NCBI RefSeq assembly: GCF_026262505.1
Contig: NC_067207.1
Span: forward strand, 13,298,082 to 13,362,081
Direction of reading: 5' to 3'
From: Trichomonas vaginalis G3
Lineage: Eukaryota; Parabasalia; Trichomonadida; Trichomonadidae
Length of the DNA stretch: 64,000 bases
The notes below the pieces were generated by a model. The model searched no databases. It was given only the letters and a program-made list of their open reading frames with translations, and was not told where the DNA came from. The stretch's first letter is position 1, and the number at the start of each line of letters is the position of its first letter. Made by a program: the position numbers and the translations under genes. This document shows positions 53,497 to 61,491 of the stretch, one piece after another.

Positions 53497-55095
53497 AATA
53501 GACATTAATTCTGAATTAATGAAAATTTACCGTGATATAATAATTAATAATTATGATTCAATAATAAATTTAATTGACCAATCCGGTTTAATTATTTTAC
53601 CTTATGAATCATTAATTCACATTATCGCCATTCTTTGTGATGTTCAAGATTCAGACGTTAAGATTCAATTTTTTCATAGATGATGTTTTCATGCTGCGGA
53701 ACAGCAGTTGCAAAAATAAATCCTATAAAGGATATTAGCACAATTAAGATATCAAAGAACGGAACAACAACTGAACTCCATTTAACATATAAATGATATT
53801 TATAATAAAATAGTTGATGAATATAAAATATCACTTGAAAAATTCTTTGTTAAGGCTATTTAATATTCAAGCATTAACATTATCGAATAATAATCCTTTG
53901 AATCATAATCAATAATAATTGACCTTTCACCAGTTTCTATCGTTTGTTTTTATTTCTTTTTGTTCCCCACTATCCGGATCGGTCATTGTAATTGTTTTTG
54001 TTATAGTATCAGCTTTATCTTTAACTTCAATCTTTTTCCATCGGATATTTAAACCAAAATTCCAAAAATTCGATATTGTCAATCTGTTCATATTTTAATC
54101 TATCAATTACATTTTAATACCATCTGAAAATCTTATGAAATGGTCATTATATGGGTTTGATTGAACTAAATTTGAATGAAGTGAAATAAACCTGTTGATG
54201 AATATGACACTGACTCATATTTTCTGAAAACACTAAAATTTATAACATGAATGAATTTCTTATTCGTTGAATTTATGAATTCTTGAGGTAATCTTATTCT
54301 AGTTTTATTTATCACTGGAAAATAACGCTTTACCATATTTTTAATCGTAAATAAAAATGTCAATTATCAATATTATTTCGAATAATAACTGTGAATTAAA
54401 TTTAACAGTTAGCGGAATTTATATAATGTACTCTCGTTTCTGTGAGTGGTAAATTTAATCCCATTCTTTTAGACCCTTCAGATTATATATCATTTATTAA
54501 AGATGACCATGAAAAAACGTATGATATGTATATAAATAATGTGATAGCGAAATGGGATATTAACATGATTTTAAGTTATTTAAATGAATCATTTATCGTA
54601 TGGTATGAAGAAAAATTTTAAATCAAAACCTGATAAACTTTTTGAACTTGATGAAATAAATAACCTTATTAAATTTCCGCTGAAAAATTAAATTTTGTAC
54701 TCCTCATCTTCGTTCATTGTTGGGGATATTAAATTTTGAAAAAGATGTTGGGGATGTTTTGTATTTCTGACACTGGTTCCAATTTCATTTTAATCAAATG
54801 TGATAAGGTTAATACCCCAATGAGATTTTCACATCAAACATTAGAACCCTAACTCTTACCCATCAATACAAAACATTTTATCCATCAACTTAAACACATT
54901 TCTTTATCATATCCGTTTCAATTATCCGGGAATTCATTTATTCTTCATTCAAAAGATTTATCAAATATTAAATTTAGAATAACTGACCTATTTGATTGTG
55001 ATTTAGAATTTATGAATGAAATATTATGGCAATTTCAAATAGAGAAAATAGCTGATGAGATAACGGATTAAATATTTATTTTTAAATTGTAATAA
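53497..55095. other. Decayed Polinton sequence
   Basis: About 1.6 kb with coding-like fragments on both strands but no recognisable domain. It probably corresponds to one or more Polinton genes now broken. Confidence 0.4.
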
Positions 55096-56139
55096 ATGAT
55101 TAAACAACAGCAACTTAAGGCGCAAAGCGCCCAGGTCCTTCAGACCATTACATATGCCACATATGCATATAATTCAAAGACGGCAGAACAAACGCAAAGG
55201 TTGAAATATGGAGATTTGGAGATAGTATTGAAAAATGACCATTTCGAATTCGTTTGCAAAGGTGGTGCAGTGATATCAAATATAAAAGAAATTTTATTTA
55301 TGAATTCTAAAATTAAAGGTATAACGGATGATATAACATCAATTCCACCAGAAGAACAGAGATATTACGCATTAAATGCATTTCCTAAAGTTTTGAAGAT
55401 TGGAAGATTTAATTTAAATGAGGAATTCATAGAAGGTTTCCTAAACGACATAATGAAGAAAGCAGATAAGGAATATGTTAATACTGAATTAAATAAGAAG
55501 GCAAATTTGGTTTATGTTGATGAAAAAGATAATGAAATTAAAGAAAAGGTTGAATGGTATCATGAATGGACATTGGAGACTTTTAAAGTTAAAGCTGATA
55601 CAGAATGGGTTTCAGGATGTTTAGACCTTAAAGCAGATAAAACTTATGTTAACGATGAGTTAATGAAGAAAGCAGATAAGGAATATGTTAATACTGAATT
55701 AAATACAATTCTTGAGATGATTTACCCCATTGGTTCAATATATACATCAATGAATTCAACAAATCCAGCTGATGTATTCGGTTTCGGTACATGGCAACAA
55801 ATAACCGATCGTTTCCTCTATTGTGCTAACTCTTCAAAGCAAACAGGTGGTTCAAAGAAAATTAAAGAAGCAAACCTTCCGCCGCATAAGCATACAGGAA
55901 CTACAAACTTTTCTGGCGACCATATACACTCATTAAGAGACCACCCATTATACAACTCAGACTATGAAGCCGGTCATGATGTTTTATCTCCAGTTTATAA
56001 CGATTCAACAAAAAAGACTTTTCGACCAACTGAACCAGGAGGAAATCATTCACACACTTTCACAACAAATCCAACAGGCTCGGGTGAAGATTACATGCCA
56101 CCATTTATGACTGTATTTGCATGGTACCGTCTTGAATAA
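55096..56139 (+). CDS. Polinton fibre-like protein with phage collar-type tip
   Basis: 347 residues. The N-terminal part is followed by a repeated coiled/trimeric stalk pattern (KADKEYVNTELN-type units, about 120-215). The C-terminal domain (about 215-347) starts IYPIGSIYTSMNSTNPA, contains FGTWQQITDRFLY and three His-x-His pairs (HKH, HIH, HSH) and ends MPPFMTVFAWYRLE. That combination is typical of tail-fibre/baseplate tip domains of bacteriophages. Role in attachment is inference. The frame looks whole. Confidence 0.75.
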   Translation: MIKQQQLKAQSAQVLQTITYATYAYNSKTAEQTQRLKYGDLEIVLKNDHFEFVCKGGAVISNIKEILFMNSKIKGITDDITSIPPEEQRYYALNAFPKVLKIGRFNLNEEFIEGFLNDIMKKADKEYVNTELNKKANLVYVDEKDNEIKEKVEWYHEWTLETFKVKADTEWVSGCLDLKADKTYVNDELMKKADKEYVNTELNTILEMIYPIGSIYTSMNSTNPADVFGFGTWQQITDRFLYCANSSKQTGGSKKIKEANLPPHKHTGTTNFSGDHIHSLRDHPLYNSDYEAGHDVLSPVYNDSTKKTFRPTEPGGNHSHTFTTNPTGSGEDYMPPFMTVFAWYRLE

Positions 56140-56158
56140 AATCTTTATTTTTACATAA

Positions 56159-56446
56159 ATGAGTTTAAAAGAAGTATTCGAATCATCACCGTGGAGGTCA
56201 TTTAAAAAATTCTATGAAGCTGCAAAGAATGCGGGATTTAATGATAGAACAGAAATTAAGAGATTTTATGATGAAAATATAGTTCATCAGGTTAAAGATG
56301 AATACACTGTCATTTATGAAGGAGGTGTGGATGATAAAATTCCTTCTAGAAATTTGAGAGAATCGAACCCTACACATTTATCAGAACTCGAAAAGGATTA
56401 CTGGAAGGATAAAAATAAGCCAGAATTAATCAAAAAATTTTTATGA
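56159..56446 (+). CDS. Polinton small hypothetical protein
   Basis: 95 residues. The segment FKKFYEAAKNAGFNDRTEIK followed by RFYDENIVHQ resembles small helical N-terminal domains seen next to Polinton integrases; this is a weak impression. Function unknown. Confidence 0.45.
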   Translation: MSLKEVFESSPWRSFKKFYEAAKNAGFNDRTEIKRFYDENIVHQVKDEYTVIYEGGVDDKIPSRNLRESNPTHLSELEKDYWKDKNKPELIKKFL

Positions 56447-56534
56447 ACTAAATATATTTTATGTCTGTAATTAATTAGGTAATGAAGTAATGGATGAACT
56501 GCAGAAATATATTTTATCGTTAATGGTTTTTAGG

Positions 56535-56647
56535 TTATTCAATAATTAATTATTTTTGAATAACTGAACGTGTCACCATGTCACCATGTCACCAGGTTAA
56601 TTAACTTCTTTTAAAAATGATGACAACATGACATTTTGACAACAGTC
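56535..56647. repeat. Iteron-like repeat L1
   Basis: Contains three tandem tgtcacc words, then a ttaattaactt core and gacaacatgacattttgacaac. Its 82 bp core (56566-56647) recurs at 56711-56792 (L2) and, inverted, at 59175-59252 and 59300-59377 (R1, R2). Confidence 0.85.
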
Positions 56648-56710
56648 CTGGAAATAAATTTTATCGTTTATGTTTTCGTAAATGTTTACGTTAATGTTTT
56701 CATAAATTAT

Positions 56711-56792
56711 GAACGTGTCACCATGTCACCATGTCACCAGGTTAATTAACTTCTTTTAAAAATGATGACAACATGACATTTTGACAACAGTC
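56711..56792. repeat. Iteron-like repeat L2
   Basis: Second direct copy of the 82 bp core, nearly identical to L1, immediately upstream of the primase-helicase gene. Confidence 0.85.
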
Positions 56793-56863
56793 TAGGAAAT
56801 TTGATGCAGTCCAAAAATAAAGTTAGTTTTAAAATTATTTTTATTTTTTTTATTCCTATATAA

Positions 56864-59137
56864 ATGACAGCAACAAACAACAGCAACTATATCGTTTCTG
56901 ATGAAAAAGTTATTGATTCATTAGCTGAGGAATTAGTTGTGGCAGAAACTAAAACCCTCAACGAAAGAATTGGTGAAAACAAGATTGATTTACATAACTA
57001 CCTCAAACACGATGGAGGAAGAGGAAGGAAAACTGGTATGGCTTTATTAGTAAATAAAATTTCAAATTTAACGATTATAGATGTTGATATCAATAAATCG
57101 TACAATGATGAATTTAAAGAAACAGTTAGAAAAGACATTTTATCAAAACTTTCGGATAAAGATGTTATCGTTAAAACCGCTTCAGGAGGTCTTCACATTT
57201 ATTGTAACACTAATTTCTTCTATTCAGTTTCGAACAGAATGATTAAATGCTATTCTTGCAATGATTATGATATTGACATAATGACTTCTATGGATGATTC
57301 AAAGCGTTCTTTAGTAGTTATGGCTGATTCAAGAGTTCGCAAGAATGCAACAGAACCAATCAAAACATACTCATTCATTCGTGGAAGTTACGACTCGACC
57401 ATAACCAAAACAGTAAACGATATATTAAATGATTTGAATATTAAGGTAAGAGTTGAACAGAAGAATGAAGAAATAAAGACTATCATGAATGAAAACAAAG
57501 ATGTAAACATTGACGATAAACTTGCCCAGAGCATAGTCGATGGTATTAGTGATTTTGAAGTACATAATGACGGTGGAAACATGAATTTAGAAAAAGAAGT
57601 TACATTATTCACACTGTTTCAAGCAATTAATTCGTTACCTAATCATTTAATTAATGAAGCATACGATAACGTTTATAACTTCTGCAGTTTAACAGAAAAT
57701 GCTAAAAGTAATTTTGAAAAAGCACGTAGTAGATATGCACATTTAATGACTTCTCCATTTGTTTTGGTGAAGATTCTAAAACTATACCAAAAAGAATATT
57801 ATGATGAATACGTTTTACCTTTATTACGTAAGCCAAAAATAACGTTTGATATAAAACTTGATGACTCGTTTTTGATAACAGATATTAGACGCAAGGCTGA
57901 AAATCATCAGTATAAAAACAGTTCTGAAGTAATTGAGGATTTATCACGTGTAATCCGTTTTGTAGATTGTGGAAATAAATACTTCATTCAGAAAGATTAC
58001 AACATACACGATAAAATGAATCAAATATCATTCGTTCTTCAATCAAACATGAAAGAGTCACTCAAAATGATTAAATTATTTAAAGAAGAAGGTAAAACCA
58101 TAACAGCATGGGAAGTACTATTAAATCAATTATCCTCATTAACCGTTAAGGGTGTTTGCTTTAAATCTGATTCCCCAGATGTTTTCTCAACGTTTCAAGG
58201 TTATAAATACAACGTTCTCGAAAAACCAGATTACTCAAAAATTGAGATGTTTATGAATTTCATTAAAGAAGCCATATGTGATAATAACGATGAAGTGTAT
58301 AAATACCTACTCGGCTGGATTGCATCAATGATTCAACATCCTGGAATCAAGAATGAAACAGCAATTATTTTGAAAGGACTTCAGGGAACAGGTAAAAACA
58401 GATTTACAGACATTATTTCTGAACTTCTCGCTGGTTATTCATGTAAAAACATTACCGAAATAGGTGAGCTAACGGGTAATTTCAATTCAGTAGTTGAAAA
58501 TAAAATGTTTCTTGTACTTAATGAACTCAAGAATGTAGGTGAAGACAGACTTGCAAACTTCAACGCTTTGAAATCAATTATAACGGATAATGAGATTAGA
58601 ATTAATGAAAAGAATCAACCCAGAAGAACTGCTCAGAATGTTGCCAATTTCATTTTCGTAACTAATAACATTTACCCTGTCAAAATTGAAGTTGGAGACA
58701 GAAGATACGTAGTTTTAAGAGTTAATGGTAAATTCAAGGGTCAATTTGATTATTTCAAGAATTTGATGAATTCATGCACAAAAGAATTTTATGATAATTT
58801 ACTAACATATTTTATCAATTACGACCTTTCATCATTTAATGTACGAATCATTCCGATGACTGAAGCCAAACAAGATTTAATAGAATTATCAACAAATCCT
58901 TTAGATGAATGGATAAATACACATTATGATGAATTGTGTGCAGGTATGACGTGTAAAAATGCTCTATGCTGCAAACCATCAGACATGAAAGACAAAAACT
59001 TTCAAATGAGCATTAAGGATAAATGTGAAAGGAAACAGAGAAGAATAGATGGTAAACAGACGTGGTGTTATGTTTTGAAAGAAGAAATGAAAGGATTATA
59101 TAAACAGGTTGAACCAAACGATAATGAAGCTTTATAA
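56864..59137 (+). CDS. Polinton primase-helicase (AEP-like primase plus SF3 helicase)
   Basis: 757 residues. The N-terminal domain shows the three archaeo-eukaryotic primase motifs: IIDVDI (71-76), SGGLHIY (107-113) and DIDI (136-139). The C-terminal domain is a superfamily 3 helicase, with Walker A GLQGTGKN (about 504-511), Walker B MFLVLNEL (about 548-555) and motif C FIFVTNN (about 597-603). This pair starts DNA replication in many viruses, virophages and Polinton-like viruses. The gene is bracketed by inverted repeats. The frame looks whole. Confidence 0.85.
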   Translation: MTATNNSNYIVSDEKVIDSLAEELVVAETKTLNERIGENKIDLHNYLKHDGGRGRKTGMALLVNKISNLTIIDVDINKSYNDEFKETVRKDILSKLSDKDVIVKTASGGLHIYCNTNFFYSVSNRMIKCYSCNDYDIDIMTSMDDSKRSLVVMADSRVRKNATEPIKTYSFIRGSYDSTITKTVNDILNDLNIKVRVEQKNEEIKTIMNENKDVNIDDKLAQSIVDGISDFEVHNDGGNMNLEKEVTLFTLFQAINSLPNHLINEAYDNVYNFCSLTENAKSNFEKARSRYAHLMTSPFVLVKILKLYQKEYYDEYVLPLLRKPKITFDIKLDDSFLITDIRRKAENHQYKNSSEVIEDLSRVIRFVDCGNKYFIQKDYNIHDKMNQISFVLQSNMKESLKMIKLFKEEGKTITAWEVLLNQLSSLTVKGVCFKSDSPDVFSTFQGYKYNVLEKPDYSKIEMFMNFIKEAICDNNDEVYKYLLGWIASMIQHPGIKNETAIILKGLQGTGKNRFTDIISELLAGYSCKNITEIGELTGNFNSVVENKMFLVLNELKNVGEDRLANFNALKSIITDNEIRINEKNQPRRTAQNVANFIFVTNNIYPVKIEVGDRRYVVLRVNGKFKGQFDYFKNLMNSCTKEFYDNLLTYFINYDLSSFNVRIIPMTEAKQDLIELSTNPLDEWINTHYDELCAGMTCKNALCCKPSDMKDKNFQMSIKDKCERKQRRIDGKQTWCYVLKEEMKGLYKQVEPNDNEAL

Positions 59138-59174
59138 AGTATGATTGGAATTTATTTTTGCATTAATCCTGCTG

Positions 59175-59252
59175 TGTTGTCAAAATGTCATGTTGTCAGT
59201 AATTTTAAGAGAAGTTAATTAACCAGGTGACACATGGTGACGTGGTGACACC
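59175..59252. repeat. Iteron-like repeat R1 (inverted relative to L1/L2)
   Basis: Inverted diverged copy of the L repeats just downstream of the primase-helicase gene. Similarity continues a further 30 bases into an AT-rich cagttattcaaaaataatt stretch matching the flank of L1. Confidence 0.8.
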
Positions 59253-59299
59253 ATCAGTTATTCAAAAATAATTCATAAATGCCTTCCTCCTTTCATACC

Positions 59300-59377
59300 T
59301 GTTGTCAAAATGTCATGTTGTCAGTAATTTTAAGAGAAGTTAATTAACCAGGTGACACATGGTGACGTAGTGACACC
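59300..59377. repeat. Iteron-like repeat R2
   Basis: Second copy in the same orientation as R1 and nearly identical to it. Confidence 0.8.
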
Positions 59378-59414
59378 TTCGTCTCGAAGAGACGTTGTCG
59401 AAGAGGAATAAAAA

Positions 59415-59735
59415 TTAAATTTGGATTGAGTTTAAAAATTCATCTTTATTAAATTCATCTCTTCCAATCAATTTATTTATTCTATTAAATTCTTTTATTT
59501 TTGCTTCACTCAGTTTAAGGATTGAACGGTAAGTTTCTAATTTTTCGATTATTTCTTTCCTCTCTTTATCGTTTTCAATTACTTTAGTTTTATGGGCATC
59601 AGCCCCACCGCATTGCGGCTTCTTTTTGTAATAGCATATTTTTGATTTAATTCTGTTTAGTTTCTTTTTATATTCATTGTCTGGACTCTGAATCTTAATT
59701 GAATCAGGACTCTTGGCTGCTTTGTTGTCACTCAT
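59415..59735 (-). CDS. Polinton hypothetical coiled-coil protein
   Basis: 106 residues, basic, with a helical Lys/Glu-rich C-terminal two thirds. No known domain. It follows the integrase gene on the same strand with a 19 bp gap, so the two may be co-expressed. Confidence 0.5.
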   Translation of the reverse strand: MSDNKAAKSPDSIKIQSPDNEYKKKLNRIKSKICYYKKKPQCGGADAHKTKVIENDKERKEIIEKLETYRSILKLSEAKIKEFNRINKLIGRDEFNKDEFLNSIQI

Positions 59736-59754
59736 TTCTTACGAATTAAAAAAA

Positions 59755-61344
59755 TTAAATATTATTTAAATATAATGGAGTAATAAAATAAATCGGAATT
59801 TCTATTAATTTATTGTCAACTTCAACTAATGCATTGCCGTTAATATATCTAACAAATTCAGCTATTGTGTCAAATCTTCGTCTTCTTTTTGTCATTGATT
59901 TATTAGTTTTTTCATAATCGAGATGAATCAAAACTTTATCCCCTTGTTTAAAATTCATGAGCCCCGAATTAATTTGTTCACGTTTAACATCATTTAACCT
60001 TTCCATTTGCTTTCTAATATATTCCCATTCTTTTGAAATATCATTTTTCATTTCCACTGGTTTCATGTTTATACTTCTATGCCATGTATTATTGTAATAA
60101 TATACTAACTGCTGTATGATGGAGTCATGATTTCCATCCCAGTATATCTGACCGTTAACCCCTAACGCATCTCTAAGAGTTCTCATTACCGCATCAACTA
60201 TTTTATTATGAAACGTATATGGAGAAGATGAGAAGTAAAAATTAATTTGTGGGAAATAATGAGCCGTAGCTGCCTGAAATCCTTTATCACCATCACCCCT
60301 TATATTATCTACTCTTTCATGATCTAGTAAGTATTGAATAGCTCTTCTTGTTTCCTGTTCTGTTTTCCCTTTCACTGGAATGCAATATAAATATCTAGTG
60401 TTAATGTTAATGGCAAATAAATAAGTAACGTTTCCTTTTGAATATTCCAGATGATCGATTTCGTATGAATATGGATATGGTGCAAATGAAGGGCGACTAA
60501 ATTTTTCCTTTAACGGTTGAATTTTCGGGTCAATTGGTTTATTTAATATCTTGAAATCCTTTTTAAAATCTTTTTGCTTCTTTAATGTTTGAAATGGATA
60601 TAATAAAGTGAATGATGAAGGATTAACTGAAGGAGGAGGTACTACCGTTGGAGGTTTTGGTATTGCAAGTGGTTTAATTTTATCCGCTTTGATTTTGGAT
60701 GATGAAGTTTTAGTTGTTGATTTTCCTTTCATTAATTCTGGATGTATTCTATTCATTTGTTTTAAATATGCTGTATATAAAGGCTTGATATACTTTCCCG
60801 CTTCGAGTTTATGTTGAAGGATGAATTCCAAAAGTTGATCTTCATTTAAAAGTCGGGCTGAATATGGTTTAACTAATGAATCATAAATTAAAGCTTGTGC
60901 ATCATTTATGGTCTGAAGGACCTGGGCGTTTTGCACCTTTAGTTGTTGAACATTTGCTACTTTCTCTTTTGGTGTTGTTTTCGGTTTTTTCTTCTTTGGC
61001 TTTTGTTCCTTTGGCTTTTGCGGCTCAGGATTATATAATTTATATAATTCATCAATATCTTCTTCTGTTAATACTTTATTTTTGAAATCTTTCAATTGTT
61101 TAAGTTGTGATTTAGTTTTTCCCTTTGTATATTCATTATTTTTAATTTTGTCTTTAATTTTAGAAATTATTTTATCATGATATTTCAAAATTTCATTTTT
61201 ATAATACGGATAATAATAATCCATATCATCACCCGTTATATTTTTATTATGTTTTTGGAGATATGATTTTAATTCATAATAATTAAGAAAATTTTGATTA
61301 AGTACTAAATCATCAATTAAATTTTTTAAATCTGCGTTATCCAT
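59755..61344 (-). CDS. Polinton retroviral-type integrase
   Basis: 529 residues. A Lys-rich, helical N-terminal half is followed by an rve-type catalytic domain (about 290-440: IDHLEYSKGNVTYLFAI, RGDGDKGFQ and NKIVDAVMRTLRD) and a small beta-barrel C-terminal domain (about 460-525: FKQGDKVLIHL). It inserts the element DNA into the host genome. It carries a short sequence shared with the fibre gene near residues 130-150. The frame looks whole. Confidence 0.85.
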   Translation of the reverse strand: MDNADLKNLIDDLVLNQNFLNYYELKSYLQKHNKNITGDDMDYYYPYYKNEILKYHDKIISKIKDKIKNNEYTKGKTKSQLKQLKDFKNKVLTEEDIDELYKLYNPEPQKPKEQKPKKKKPKTTPKEKVANVQQLKVQNAQVLQTINDAQALIYDSLVKPYSARLLNEDQLLEFILQHKLEAGKYIKPLYTAYLKQMNRIHPELMKGKSTTKTSSSKIKADKIKPLAIPKPPTVVPPPSVNPSSFTLLYPFQTLKKQKDFKKDFKILNKPIDPKIQPLKEKFSRPSFAPYPYSYEIDHLEYSKGNVTYLFAININTRYLYCIPVKGKTEQETRRAIQYLLDHERVDNIRGDGDKGFQAATAHYFPQINFYFSSSPYTFHNKIVDAVMRTLRDALGVNGQIYWDGNHDSIIQQLVYYYNNTWHRSINMKPVEMKNDISKEWEYIRKQMERLNDVKREQINSGLMNFKQGDKVLIHLDYEKTNKSMTKRRRRFDTIAEFVRYINGNALVEVDNKLIEIPIYFITPLYLNNI

Positions 61345-61491
61345 TTATATAAAAATAAAATAAATGTTTTAAGGGTGCCCACCTCTTTGAATCATAGTAT
61401 CAAAACCATTATTTACATATTGAATCGCATCATTAACGGTTCCTTTTGTCTCTTCTGTGGCATTTCATTAAAAATAAAATTTTAAATTGTA
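61345..61491. other. Short Polinton intergenic spacer
   Basis: No gene recognised between the integrase and polymerase genes, which lie on the same strand. Confidence 0.5.
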
